Source: Amia ocellicauda (lineage: Eukaryota; Chordata; Actinopteri; Amiiformes; Amiidae). From it: a stretch of DNA of 64,000 nucleotides. Shown piece by piece: positions 7,992-17,376 of the stretch. Made by a program: the position numbers and the translations under genes. The stretch lies in assembly GCF_036373705.1 (NCBI RefSeq), contig NC_089855.1:50346329-50410328 (forward strand), written 5' to 3'. Within the stretch, counting starts at the first letter, position 1; each line of letters opens with the position of its first letter. A model generated the notes under the pieces. It saw nothing but the letters and a program-made list of their open reading frames with translations. It ran no database searches and had not been told where the DNA came from.

Positions 7992-8789
7992 ATGCCCGCT
8001 GGTGTGATGGGGTCATTACTTTCGATACTCAAGATGGAATCAGGAGGCTTCTACGTGACTCTACCCAGTAACGCCTCTCTCGATATATACCCTAAAAATG
8101 AAATATCCAGTTACACGGTACAATTTGGAAAATCTATAGATCTAAGGGGGTCGTGGGAAGTGGGGTTGGCGGAAATACAGTATCCTTACACTTGGGCTGT
8201 TTTACAAGATAAGGATGCCACCTTCGCCATTTTTGACGATGTTAAAAAGAGTCAATGGACATTCACGATGCAAGGAGGTTATTATGACAATGTGGATACA
8301 ATATTAGATGAGATGCATAAACAGTTCTCAGAAGGCACCCCCAACATCAAGCTATATTACAACCCTATTAAAAACAGAGTGTACAAGGTGTCAAAACCTG
8401 GTATTAGCATTCAAACCAAAGGACAACTGGGGCGTATATTAGGGTTCTATTCTGACACAGAGAGCAGGTTCTCAGAAGTGGTGGCACCCTTCCCGGCTGA
8501 CATCAGTGGCGGCTTTTACACTCTTTATGTGTATACGGATATCATAACACACCAGAGGGTCGGGGATAGCTATGTCCCCCTTTTGAGAAATGTACTTATT
8601 AAAGGTAAAAGCAATGACATGGTCACAATTACTTATGACAAGCCACACTACGTACCAGTCTCAAAGACCCACTTTGACAACATCACGATCGAAGTAAAAT
8701 CGGATCAGAATATCAACGTACCCTTCCGCTTCGGTAAAGTTATTGTCAAACTACATTTTCGACCCCTGAAACAGTGTGTACATTATTAA
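7992..8789 (+). CDS. Penton-like minor capsid protein
   Basis: From the ATG at 7992, five bases after the integrase stop, the protein is 265 aa. Later in-frame ATGs at about codons 6 and 15 are alternative starts, the last giving MESGGFYVTLPSNAS. The stretch GGFYVTLPSNASLDIYP followed by YTVQFGKSIDLRGSWEVG is characteristic of the single-jelly-roll penton of Polintons and adintoviruses, which closes capsid vertices. It precedes the pX-like and major capsid genes, the usual virion-gene order. The 3' end abuts the next gene at a TAAAATG junction. Confidence 0.85.
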   Translation: MPAGVMGSLLSILKMESGGFYVTLPSNASLDIYPKNEISSYTVQFGKSIDLRGSWEVGLAEIQYPYTWAVLQDKDATFAIFDDVKKSQWTFTMQGGYYDNVDTILDEMHKQFSEGTPNIKLYYNPIKNRVYKVSKPGISIQTKGQLGRILGFYSDTESRFSEVVAPFPADISGGFYTLYVYTDIITHQRVGDSYVPLLRNVLIKGKSNDMVTITYDKPHYVPVSKTHFDNITIEVKSDQNINVPFRFGKVIVKLHFRPLKQCVHY

Positions 8790-8790
8790 A

Positions 8791-9279
8791 ATGGCTACCT
8801 CGAGGGGTTATGTAGATCCTAGCGCCTATGTGGATTATTACAAGATGCAAGCCGTGAACGGCTTGCCCGGTTTTGTAGGAGCCCCCACAATGTATGGAGC
8901 CGGTCTAGGAGGACTCTTTCGTGGTCTCTTTAGAATGGCCGTACCCCTGCTTAAGAGAGGCTCTGCTATAGCCAGACCCCACTTGAAATCAGTGGCTAAA
9001 AATATTGTTAGTGACGTGTTCACCAATGTTATGAACCGGGCAGCTAGCCATGAGCAGCAGGAGGGTTCGGGTCTCATGGTAATGGCGAGGAGGGGGGGTA
9101 AAAGAAGAAACAGTATGTGTCCACCAGGGCGACGAAGATCCGTGGCTAACAAAAAACGAAGAAGCTCTCATTCTCCAACATATCGTGGAAACACTCGGAG
9201 AAGGAAGCAGCACAAGAAAAAACCTGCAAAAAGAAAGTCTCAAAGAAAGACAAATAGAGCCTCAGGATACATCTTTTAA
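8791..9279 (+). CDS. pX/pVI-like basic minor virion protein
   Basis: The 162-aa protein starts at the ATG in TAAAATG at the end of the penton gene. Residues about 25-60 form a Gly-rich hydrophobic amphipathic segment (GLGGLFRGLFRMAVPLLK), like the membrane-active region of adenovirus pVI and related proteins. The C-terminal 70 residues are strongly basic (RRRKQHKKKPAKRKSQRK), as expected of a DNA-condensing core protein. The family role is inferred from composition and position between penton and major capsid genes. Confidence 0.7.
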   Translation: MATSRGYVDPSAYVDYYKMQAVNGLPGFVGAPTMYGAGLGGLFRGLFRMAVPLLKRGSAIARPHLKSVAKNIVSDVFTNVMNRAASHEQQEGSGLMVMARRGGKRRNSMCPPGRRRSVANKKRRSSHSPTYRGNTRRRKQHKKKPAKRKSQRKTNRASGYIF

Positions 9280-9281
9280 AA

Positions 9282-10589
9282 ATGTCTTTTGTCCACAGTC
9301 TATCGGAAGAATGCGTCAAATCAGAACTGGATCTGTTTACAGTTCCATACACTCAAACGAGTATAGATAAGAGCATATATGTAGAGATACCCCCTCTTTC
9401 CGCAATTTCAGATACGGCCCCTCTGGAGTTTTTTATTGCTGGCAATGGCGAGGATTATATTGATTTGAATAACACATTTATTTTAATGAACTGTAAAGTG
9501 ACTGATGAGGATGGCGATGCAATCGAGAAGACGGCCAACGCTGGGGTCATCAATTACCCGGTGGCCACCATGTTTTCACAGGTGGATGTGACCCTGGGAG
9601 ATCGGCTCATTAGTCAAAGCAGCAATACTTACCCCTATAGGGCCATGATGGAGTGTATCCTTAATTATAGTGAGGAGACCCTAAGCAAACAGTTCAGCCC
9701 CGGCCTTTTCTTCAAAGACACCCCAGAAGCTATGGACGACCAGGATCCAGAGGGACTCAATAAGGGTTTGCAAAAAAGAACGGCCTTTTCAACAGAAGGG
9801 AGGACCTTTGAGCTAATGGGACATATTCATGCAGACATATTTTTCCAAGAAAAACTCATGCTCAACGGGGTAGACATTAAAATTAAAATGATCCGTAGTA
9901 AAAGTGCTTTTTGTCTGATGACCCCTGATACTGAAAAATATAAACTGACCATATTATCGGCCTCGCTGTTTGTGAAAAAAGTATCCGTCTCCCCGGCGGT
10001 TAAACTAGGACATGCGCAGGCTTTAATGACGGCAAACGCCAAGTACCCGATCGAAAGAGTCTATATGAAAGTCCACAGTATCCCCGCAGGGACACGGGTG
10101 ATGAACCAGGAAAATCTGTTTCTAGGCCAGCTCCCAAAACAGGTTATTATAGGTCTCGTGGATAATGATGCATTTACCGGGGTTTACAACAAGAACCCCT
10201 TTAACTTTAAACATTATAACGCGGAATTTATAGCACTGTACGTCGATGGTGTGCAGGTTCCATCCAGACCTTTTCAACCTGACTTTGAAAACGGCAACGT
10301 GGTTCGTGAATATTACAGTCTAGTACTGGCTACGGGTCGCCATCTCAAGGATCAACCTCTGCTGATCGATCGCCGGGAATACTGCAGCGGTTACACCCTG
10401 TACGGTTTCAACCTGACCCCTGACGAAGAGTGTGGACAACATTTTTCACTGATGAAGACGGGCAATATGCGTTTGGAGATGCGTTTCAAGCAGCCTCTAC
10501 CACGCACTGTAAATATGGTCGTGTATGCTGTGTTTGACAACATTATTGAGGTGAATCAGAGGAGAAACGTTCTGTATGATTATTATTAA
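9282..10589 (+). CDS. MCP: Major capsid protein (double jelly-roll)
   Basis: The 435-aa protein is the Polinton major capsid protein, often labelled F54H12.2-like in animal genomes. Its family pattern includes PLEFFIAGNGEDYIDLNNT near the N-terminus, VDVTLGDRLIS, and a C-terminal stretch ending RRNVLYDYY. Trimers of this fold form the pseudo-hexagonal capsid faces. The start ATG follows the pX stop at a TAAAAATG junction. Its end overlaps the in-frame upstream ATG of the protease gene. Confidence 0.9.
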   Translation: MSFVHSLSEECVKSELDLFTVPYTQTSIDKSIYVEIPPLSAISDTAPLEFFIAGNGEDYIDLNNTFILMNCKVTDEDGDAIEKTANAGVINYPVATMFSQVDVTLGDRLISQSSNTYPYRAMMECILNYSEETLSKQFSPGLFFKDTPEAMDDQDPEGLNKGLQKRTAFSTEGRTFELMGHIHADIFFQEKLMLNGVDIKIKMIRSKSAFCLMTPDTEKYKLTILSASLFVKKVSVSPAVKLGHAQALMTANAKYPIERVYMKVHSIPAGTRVMNQENLFLGQLPKQVIIGLVDNDAFTGVYNKNPFNFKHYNAEFIALYVDGVQVPSRPFQPDFENGNVVREYYSLVLATGRHLKDQPLLIDRREYCSGYTLYGFNLTPDEECGQHFSLMKTGNMRLEMRFKQPLPRTVNMVVYAVFDNIIEVNQRRNVLYDYY

Positions 10590-10590
10590 A

Positions 10591-11148
10591 ATGAACACCA
10601 GAGAGCTCAACCACATCATGAATGCCCTGGATGGCTCACGGAAAGTGTTTCAAGGAGTCTACGCCTGCGACCAGCTGCCTAAATTTAAGATCAAGAATTT
10701 ACCTGCAATGTACATAATCAACACACACCCTAAAAATATGCCCGGAGAACATTGGCTGGCTATTTATCTAAGGGAGGACCGCCGTGGGGAATTTTTTGAT
10801 TCCTATGGAAACCCCCCGGATTTCAGACCTTTCCCTCGGAAGATCAATAACTTTCTGCTCAACAACTGTCAAGAAACCATTTACAGCGGTCATCAAGTAC
10901 AAAGTCTTCAGACCTTCACTTGTGGTCAACACTGTGTGTTTTTCTTATATCATAGATCTAAAGGAAGGTCATACCCCGATATTATGTCCTTGTACAGTGA
11001 GGATTTAGGCCAAAATGATAAAAAAGTGGCAGAGTTTGTCAGGACACTGTGGACCCCCCCTTATAACACAATTACTTACGACCCTAGCCAGCCATGTATA
11101 CAGATGGGGTGTTCTTGTGAGGATTTTAAAAGATGTCATGCGTGTTAA
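10591..11148 (+). CDS. PRO: Adenain-type cysteine protease
   Basis: Starting at the ATG at 10591 the protein is 185 aa; an ATG 15 bp upstream is in frame but overlaps the capsid gene. The catalytic set of adenovirus-type virion maturation proteases is visible: H54 (GEHWLAIY), D70 (FFDSYG), Q104 and C111 (CGQHC), with the Q-to-C spacing of seven seen in adenain. In this family it cleaves minor capsid proteins during maturation. It is the last gene of the plus-strand block. Confidence 0.9.
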   Translation: MNTRELNHIMNALDGSRKVFQGVYACDQLPKFKIKNLPAMYIINTHPKNMPGEHWLAIYLREDRRGEFFDSYGNPPDFRPFPRKINNFLLNNCQETIYSGHQVQSLQTFTCGQHCVFFLYHRSKGRSYPDIMSLYSEDLGQNDKKVAEFVRTLWTPPYNTITYDPSQPCIQMGCSCEDFKRCHAC

Positions 11149-11326
11149 AGTGAAAAAATAATGAAAACAGCCTTTGAATCATTAGTTTTGTTTTTATTCA
11201 ACACAAATCTTATACAAAGCAGGGTTATGTTATAAATAAATGTACAACATTTGAAAATAAAAATAAAAAATAAAAAAATTGTTTGTCGGTTCCTTATTTA
11301 CAGGGGAGACAAATAAAAACATGAGA
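11149..11326. terminator. Shared convergent polyadenylation region
   Basis: The two gene blocks meet in 178 bp of AT-rich sequence. It has AATAAA on the plus strand (near 11236 and in the run at 11260-11275). It also has AATAAA on the minus strand, read as TTTATT on plus near 11193. Confidence 0.6.
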
Positions 11327-12070
11327 TTAATAAGCTTCCCAACGATGGATAGATCCTGAGGAGGGTTGCTCAACACGGTCAGAGTAATGAGATATCGGCG
11401 TCAGATCAGTCACCACCTCTTTACACAGACGGATTTTTTGTCGCGTTTCCTGGTTAGGGACTGTTGATTGGGGCATGTTCAGACAGGCCATCGCCTGTAG
11501 GAAAGCATTCCAGCCTACAGGTCGGCGACTATCGGGTACCTTATTAGTGCTAGTGACACTCTTCAACAAATCAAACATGTGTGAACCTTTGATCAGTTGT
11601 CCTTTAAAAACAAATTCACCCTGTTCATTCCAAGTCGTTACCCGCGGTTTCTGAACCATTTTGTGCAGAATATATTCTGCATGTCTTTTGCTTCTGGCCG
11701 GCATGTTTCTCAAAACATCCGTTACAACATCTCCCTCTGAACTCTCAACAGGTTCGGGCACCGCAACATCTTTATCAACCGTACCCCCCGCATCAGTCCC
11801 AGAACCATTTTCTTGAGAGGCCATGGTTAAAGTTAAAATGTTTTGATCTTTTTCACCCTGTCTAACCAGACGGAGGTAGCGCTGTAACGTGTTGCTATAC
11901 ATCTGGGCTTTGGAATACTGATTTAAATCGGCCCTGGCCAGTATAGCTTTCATTTCAGAGTCCAGGTTGTTTTCGGCCGTTTGTCTAATGGGCTCTGGCC
12001 CGACAACATTTTTTCTCAGTTTCTCAAGCTGCTCCTGAGGGATCAAAAACATTTTCTGAGCATATTCCAT
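11327..12070 (-). CDS. Conserved Polinton protein, 247 aa
   Basis: This is the most downstream gene of the minus block. The N-terminal third is helical and charged (EQLEKLRKNV), the middle is a low-complexity acidic linker, and the C-terminal third has a compact pattern (SKRHAEYILHKM, then WNEQGEFVFKGQLIKGSHMFDLL) that recurs in animal Polintons. It may correspond to one of the PY/PW-class proteins, but I cannot say which. Four-base spacing to the next gene suggests one transcript. Confidence 0.7.
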   Translation of the reverse strand: MEYAQKMFLIPQEQLEKLRKNVVGPEPIRQTAENNLDSEMKAILARADLNQYSKAQMYSNTLQRYLRLVRQGEKDQNILTLTMASQENGSGTDAGGTVDKDVAVPEPVESSEGDVVTDVLRNMPARSKRHAEYILHKMVQKPRVTTWNEQGEFVFKGQLIKGSHMFDLLKSVTSTNKVPDSRRPVGWNAFLQAMACLNMPQSTVPNQETRQKIRLCKEVVTDLTPISHYSDRVEQPSSGSIHRWEAY

Positions 12071-12072
12071 TA

Positions 12073-12408
12073 TTAACCCACTCTGGAAGCTAGAAGACTG
12101 GTTAGGAAAGGCACGGCTATGCTCAACAGCGGTCCTATAAAACCTCCGGTTTGATTAATCTTCTTTCTTTTTCTTTTAATAGAATACTTCTTATTAGCGA
12201 TGATCTTGATAACCGCTTTTTGTTTTTTGAGTTTAGAATGTTGAGAAGGGGTTAGGGGTATATTACCGCGTAAGATGTTAAAAGCTATTTCACACAGGGT
12301 CTCGATCAAATCCGAGGGGGCCCCTGCCAGCACAGCTTTCCTATGGCGCGGGCTCCCCTCAAATAACATTTGCAAAAGCGGCAGATTTCTTTTAATCCGA
12401 ACAGACAT
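12073..12408 (-). CDS. Small conserved basic Polinton protein, 111 aa
   Basis: The protein has a conserved core (NILRGNIPLTPSQHSKLKK), a Lys/Arg-rich stretch (KKYSIKRKRKKI) and a C-terminal Gly/hydrophobic segment (GGFIGPLLSIAVPFLTSLL) that could insert in membranes. Similar short proteins accompany the ATPase in many animal Polintons. Its function is unknown; a minor virion role is inference. Confidence 0.7.
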   Translation of the reverse strand: MSVRIKRNLPLLQMLFEGSPRHRKAVLAGAPSDLIETLCEIAFNILRGNIPLTPSQHSKLKKQKAVIKIIANKKYSIKRKRKKINQTGGFIGPLLSIAVPFLTSLLASRVG

Positions 12409-12414
12409 TCTTAT

Positions 12415-13086
12415 TTATTTCCTTTTCTTTAGCACATACACTGCCGGCCAATCGGGCGGGCACAAACCTGTTCTGAGGCGAAAGTCTTCTGGGGTTTGTG
12501 CTTTTAAGTCCACAATCAAGTACCCGTAGGGTTTTTTGGTGGCATCCTCAAATGCCTCCAAAAAGAATTTGGTCTGGTTAGGGTACATTTGACGAGCCAA
12601 GACGGTGACCTGTAGTTTATCTCTGGGGTTTTTAAAAAGAATTATATAATTGGCATTTAAATTAATAGTGCGGCTTTTTTTACCTTGAAAAAATAGATTT
12701 TGAACTAAATAAATAATACTTAAATTCCTATGATGAGTGTACTTTGTGAAAGCTTTTTCCACTTCACTGATGTCACCGGCCTGCTCCATCAGGTCATCAA
12801 GGATCACTAGATTAGTTTGTCCGGGCGGGAACAGGTCATCGTCACACAACGAGGCGGGGAGACCTTGCACAAATTTCAGATTATTTTTTTTTGATGCCAA
12901 ATCATCGTAGAGAGGTTGCCAGCAAGAGTAACACCACACTATGTTGTCAAGAGCTTGGGACACGGTTGCGTCCACATCTTCTATGATGTTCTTTATAAGA
13001 TAGCTCTTACCCGAATTGGAGGGACCGGCTATAATACAGGAGAAAGGGTGTTGAAGTCTGTTATCAAAACCACTGCTAATATCCAT
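12415..13086 (-). CDS. ATP: A32/FtsK-HerA-type packaging ATPase
   Basis: The 223-aa ATPase has a Walker A motif near residue 20 (GPSNSGKSY) and Walker B (LVILDDLM) near residue 95, with further elements (IIYLVQNLF) typical of the viral genome-packaging ATPases shared by Polintons, virophages and large DNA viruses. It would pump DNA into the capsid. Its start overlaps the 3' end of the polymerase gene by 11 bp. Confidence 0.9.
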   Translation of the reverse strand: MDISSGFDNRLQHPFSCIIAGPSNSGKSYLIKNIIEDVDATVSQALDNIVWCYSCWQPLYDDLASKKNNLKFVQGLPASLCDDDLFPPGQTNLVILDDLMEQAGDISEVEKAFTKYTHHRNLSIIYLVQNLFFQGKKSRTINLNANYIILFKNPRDKLQVTVLARQMYPNQTKFFLEAFEDATKKPYGYLIVDLKAQTPEDFRLRTGLCPPDWPAVYVLKKRK

Positions 13087-16000
13087 AAGGCAGAGTGGTA
13101 TAATCAGTCTTCAACACTCTTTTATTGTACACCACCCTGAACCGTTTGTTTAGTGATCTATTTTCCAATGTGTACCCCTTTTTATTGTGATAGATCTGAT
13201 TTCCGGCTGTAATAATCTCGCGAGGAGGCGCGTCTTTCTCGGTTACAAAACTTTGTACCAGGGTCGTCAGAGACTTGATGTTAATGAGCTTGTTGTTACA
13301 ATGGTTCAGAGTGAAACCCTTAACTTTCATACAGGTCTTACCCGCAGCCGTTCTGTATGCGTAAGTCTTAGGACCCCCTGAAACAAACTCCACTATGTGG
13401 TCCTGAGGATCTAGCTCGCTCGTTAACTCCCCAAGGTAGTCCCCGAGGGGAGGGACCCAATCCCCTGGCCTGGTGACAAAGATTACAGAGTCAGTATCAT
13501 GATAGAGCGTGCGTTCCTGCAGCTGATCCATTAAGTTGTACAGTTCAAGCCGGGCGTAAGCCGTGGTAAAAACCGCTATGAAAACATTAACGTTTCCCTG
13601 TTTGGTGGGGAAATCTTTAGGGGCCCTCCACTGGACCTGTGCCACGTGGTCATTTAAGAATTGAAAGTGTGATACTGCATGTTGTTTGGAAAAGATAAAT
13701 TCTATAAACTGTTCAGGGGTTTTAATCAAGGTTGTGTTTAGACGGTTATTTCTTTCCCCAAACTTACCCCACAGACTGTTTAAAATCAGTTTGGACATTT
13801 GTCTCTTGGCGGGGTTTACAGTTATGTTCCCCGGCTCTAGACGGATCCCTTCCTTTTCAAAATATTGCTGAACGTACCGCTCTTTGGCAGCGGAGTCAAC
13901 ACACCATGAGGGATAGCCCGATGCCTCCTGTTTCCCTTTCAGATGGGTCATAATGTACTCAGCAAAAAGAGTATCAGATTTTTCAGAAAAATGCCAAACC
14001 TCATACACCTTACCGACTCTGTAACCTTTCTCCACCGCCTTGTCAAGCTCAATGCTACACCAGACACCCGTCAGCGCTCTCTCGTCATCACTGTGCAGAC
14101 AAGAGGTATTTTGATTTTCAGTTTCCACACACGTTCTACACAGAGGGAACATCAATTTTCCCGAACACCTGTAAGGCAACACGGGTAGGAACAGCTCACG
14201 AGGAGGGTACATGGTGACTTTGATCAAACCAAAGTACTGTCCGATTTCGAGAAAGTCACGATAAACAATGGTTGGATGCCCCACCGGGTACATTTTGGTC
14301 TTGTTGACATAAGGGTACAGACTGGTGAAATCATAGTAATCTACTCTCTCACCCTCCTTTACCTCATAATGTAAACAGAGGGCGTTGGTACGACCCCCAA
14401 ATAACGCATCCCTGGGCTCTAGACGTTCAGGAAAGTCCAAGGTTTCCATAAACCGTTGTACCTCCACATCCTGTTGCTTCAGGGTCGTCCACGCGTGTTC
14501 CCAAATCACCAGTACATTCAAACCATAGGTGTTTTTTAAAGTTTCAATTCGTTCCTGGAAATCATAGTACATATCACCGCAGAGTTTTTGTGTTACGGGG
14601 TTAAAGGTGTTTGGGTCGAAGCACTGAGGACAGCCATGGTAAATACAACCAGCAAACTCATAAGCGGTACGCCGCCCGGACACGTCGCTAAAACCGTCTA
14701 AGTAGTAAGGACCCATTTTGACTTCCCCTTGATTTAAAGCATGTCTGATGAAGATGTTATCCCGGGCACTCAGATATTCCAGCCACTGTATGGAGACAGT
14801 CGAAAAGTTCTTTTGTCTAGCACGATAGTTGTCAGAAGTGGTGTCCGCTATAGTGTTTTTCTGCAAGAAATTGGATCGATACATTTTCATGCAGAGAGAC
14901 GCTATGGTCACACTTTGCAAAGGGTCGAGACCCGACGTGTTGATAACCTCGGTGCGGAAACGCAAACAGGCTTCTTTAAGGATCTCCACATCATTTTTAC
15001 AATAAGCGGCCATCTCTTCTCGGAAATCAAAAACACCCCCCTTAACCGTATTGTACCATTTAAAGAATTCCTCCCTCTCATGAGACATCATAGTATCAAC
15101 CCCATAATAAGAGGCGGGCGGGTAGGACCCTCGATAATTTTGAGTGTCCTTAGTATTAAAAAAATGGCAGAACCAACCTTTCTTCTGAGCCTCAAAACCC
15201 AGAGCTTTAGGCAAAGCGCTCAATTTCATGGGGAGGAAATTTAACGAGTCTATGTAACGTTGGTTGAAAGCCTCGTCGGTGAAACACATGATCTTGCTAC
15301 CCTGAGCTATTATTTTTGGGGTCACCCCATTTTCCACCAGATACTTCATCAATATGTAAGAATCATAACCCTTAGCATTGTGGGCAATAAATGTGTAATT
15401 GAGGTATTTTGGACCGCGATACCGCGTAAAGAAATCCCTGACACAACTCTCACCGCTAGCTGACCACTCACAATCCAACATGTCAATACAGTGTATATAA
15501 TTAGCAACATGGACCCCGTTTTCTTGCCGGCATTCAAAATCAAAAAAGACATACCGGTTGTGCGGCGGCTCCTTTTTAACCGGCTGAATAAAGCACTGGT
15601 GTTCAGACCCCGGGGTTAAATCCGCATTACAGATCCTACATCTCGGTTCCAGACATTTGTGTGGTTTTACCTCATGAAAACGGTACTGGAGGCAACACTG
15701 CGGGCAATATTTAGTTTGATCACAATAACTCCGTTTTTTAACCCCCTCAGCAGCGGCCCTCTGCACCTTATGTTCGGAAAAACAGAACGCGGAGAGACAA
15801 ATCCTTAAGCAATCTTTACATCGGATGGTAGGGGCCAAACCCTTACGACATTGCGGATTGAAACAGACGTTACAGTAACCGTCACAGCGGTGCTTAAGCT
15901 TATCATTGAAGGCCTTATAACACCAATGACAAACATACGAACAACCCAAAAAAGCCGTCAAACTCTTTATTCCAAAGTAATGACTATCACTTAGGAAGAG

Positions 16001-17113
16001 AAACAGTGTCTGTGTATGGGTTTCAGGATGTGTCTGAAATTTCACAAATACTTCCTTTACCTCACAACGGTACCACACAACAATTTTTAAAGACAACAAC
16101 TCCTCAAACATGGCAATGTCTGAAAAGGCAACCATCTGTTGAGAGTTTAAGCCGGCCCTCTGATGAAGCATTAAAGCCTCTTGCATAGCTTGGGGTTCAG
16201 GCATGTCGGGGGTGAGTAGTTTTATTAAACTGTAAGCAAAACAGAGCTTATTGTCCCCATTGGAACTCACCACTAATTGCCTGAGCTTGTTCCTAATTAT
16301 GTCGTTCTTCAAGCATTTCGACAGTCTTCTAAGCGCCCCACCCTCAGGGTTAGGAACCACATTCATTACCAGAGACAGACTTTCATCAGCTAAGATGGAT
16401 GCGTTACTTTGCAATAACGCTTCGATTTTAGCCAGAAATTCATCAACATCTAAATTATCTCCACTCAGCATTACAGATAGGTTGCTAAACAAATCATCCC
16501 CTCTGAGTTCTAACTGTACAACATCTCGAGGTCTGACCCTTTCAGCAACCTGTTCAAGCATGTTTTGCAAGGCCTCGTGTATGTTGACAAATATTTCTGC
16601 ATAATTGTCACAATTTAAAAGTTCTGCAAAATTAAAACGCTGAATCATTTCAAAATTGTTATAGGCCGGTCTATCTATAATCACGGGATCACTGGTACTT
16701 TTGGACACATCATCATTTTGAACAAAGCCTTCAACCCCTACATTCTCACAGAGCATGTCATCCACAGCCTTATCAGTCTCAGAACCCTCCACATTCCGAA
16801 CACCCCCACCGCTGACATCTACAAAACCCCCTTTTTGAGGAGGCTCATTTAAAGCCTGTAAAAGTCCTTCAAAGATATCCACCCGGTTAATGTCAAGACC
16901 CTCCTCTATAGTGACGGCTGCTTCTGCCGCCGTACTGTGTTCTAATTGTCTCAAATCATTTATAATAGGGGCAGAATTTGGTCGGGGTAGCGTCTCCAAA
17001 GCCTCCACCATTTCAAACAAATCGGGGTGAACTAGGGGTTGAACCTCTATAAGCGCTACCGTTGGGAGGTGGTTATTTAGATCATTGACCATCTGTAACA
17101 GGTCGGGGTTCAC
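13076..17113 (-). CDS. POLB: Protein-primed DNA polymerase B
   Basis: The open frame is 1345 codons. It opens with GTG and the first in-frame ATG is codon 8. The first 60 residues carry tandem copies of a short motif (LLQMVNDLNN, LFEMVEALET). Residues about 280-400 may form an OTU-like peptidase domain, followed by Cys-rich clusters. Exonuclease motifs DFEC (near 521), FIAHNAKGYDSY and YCKNDVEIL follow. Polymerase motifs are A (YDFTSLYPY, near 926), B (LILNSLWGKFGE, near 1109), C (YHDTDSV, near 1203) and KVKG. It replicates the linear genome from protein-primed ends. Confidence 0.95.
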   Translation of the reverse strand: MNPDLLQMVNDLNNHLPTVALIEVQPLVHPDLFEMVEALETLPRPNSAPIINDLRQLEHSTAAEAAVTIEEGLDINRVDIFEGLLQALNEPPQKGGFVDVSGGGVRNVEGSETDKAVDDMLCENVGVEGFVQNDDVSKSTSDPVIIDRPAYNNFEMIQRFNFAELLNCDNYAEIFVNIHEALQNMLEQVAERVRPRDVVQLELRGDDLFSNLSVMLSGDNLDVDEFLAKIEALLQSNASILADESLSLVMNVVPNPEGGALRRLSKCLKNDIIRNKLRQLVVSSNGDNKLCFAYSLIKLLTPDMPEPQAMQEALMLHQRAGLNSQQMVAFSDIAMFEELLSLKIVVWYRCEVKEVFVKFQTHPETHTQTLFLFLSDSHYFGIKSLTAFLGCSYVCHWCYKAFNDKLKHRCDGYCNVCFNPQCRKGLAPTIRCKDCLRICLSAFCFSEHKVQRAAAEGVKKRSYCDQTKYCPQCCLQYRFHEVKPHKCLEPRCRICNADLTPGSEHQCFIQPVKKEPPHNRYVFFDFECRQENGVHVANYIHCIDMLDCEWSASGESCVRDFFTRYRGPKYLNYTFIAHNAKGYDSYILMKYLVENGVTPKIIAQGSKIMCFTDEAFNQRYIDSLNFLPMKLSALPKALGFEAQKKGWFCHFFNTKDTQNYRGSYPPASYYGVDTMMSHEREEFFKWYNTVKGGVFDFREEMAAYCKNDVEILKEACLRFRTEVINTSGLDPLQSVTIASLCMKMYRSNFLQKNTIADTTSDNYRARQKNFSTVSIQWLEYLSARDNIFIRHALNQGEVKMGPYYLDGFSDVSGRRTAYEFAGCIYHGCPQCFDPNTFNPVTQKLCGDMYYDFQERIETLKNTYGLNVLVIWEHAWTTLKQQDVEVQRFMETLDFPERLEPRDALFGGRTNALCLHYEVKEGERVDYYDFTSLYPYVNKTKMYPVGHPTIVYRDFLEIGQYFGLIKVTMYPPRELFLPVLPYRCSGKLMFPLCRTCVETENQNTSCLHSDDERALTGVWCSIELDKAVEKGYRVGKVYEVWHFSEKSDTLFAEYIMTHLKGKQEASGYPSWCVDSAAKERYVQQYFEKEGIRLEPGNITVNPAKRQMSKLILNSLWGKFGERNNRLNTTLIKTPEQFIEFIFSKQHAVSHFQFLNDHVAQVQWRAPKDFPTKQGNVNVFIAVFTTAYARLELYNLMDQLQERTLYHDTDSVIFVTRPGDWVPPLGDYLGELTSELDPQDHIVEFVSGGPKTYAYRTAAGKTCMKVKGFTLNHCNNKLINIKSLTTLVQSFVTEKDAPPREIITAGNQIYHNKKGYTLENRSLNKRFRVVYNKRVLKTDYTTLPYGY

Positions 17114-17313
17114 GGTAAGTCTGGTAATTCACATTCTATCGGTGGTGATTGGGGGTTATTTAAATCATTTATCATTTGTAATAGTTCCTGGTTCATTGGG
17201 ACATCAGAGGAGTTCACAACAGGGCCGAGGGTGTTCTCTCGGGAAGGTCTTTTTGGGGCCCTAACTTGTTCATAATCCTTTAGTTTGTGAGTTCTTTTAC
17301 CAAGTCCGGACAT
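17110..17313 (-). CDS. 67-aa ORF abutting PolB
   Basis: This small basic protein begins with an ATG after an A-rich run and contains APKRPSRE. Its second half carries MNQELLQMINDLNN, a third copy of the short motif repeated at the PolB N-terminus. It ends where the PolB frame opens. It may be a separate protein or part of the polymerase leader; the sequence does not decide. Confidence 0.5.
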   Translation of the reverse strand: MSGLGKRTHKLKDYEQVRAPKRPSRENTLGPVVNSSDVPMNQELLQMINDLNNPQSPPIECELPDLP

Positions 17314-17376
17314 TTTTTTTATTTTTTATTTTTCCAACAACCCACAATAGTAAGGCGTTTTGTATCTATTAAAACA

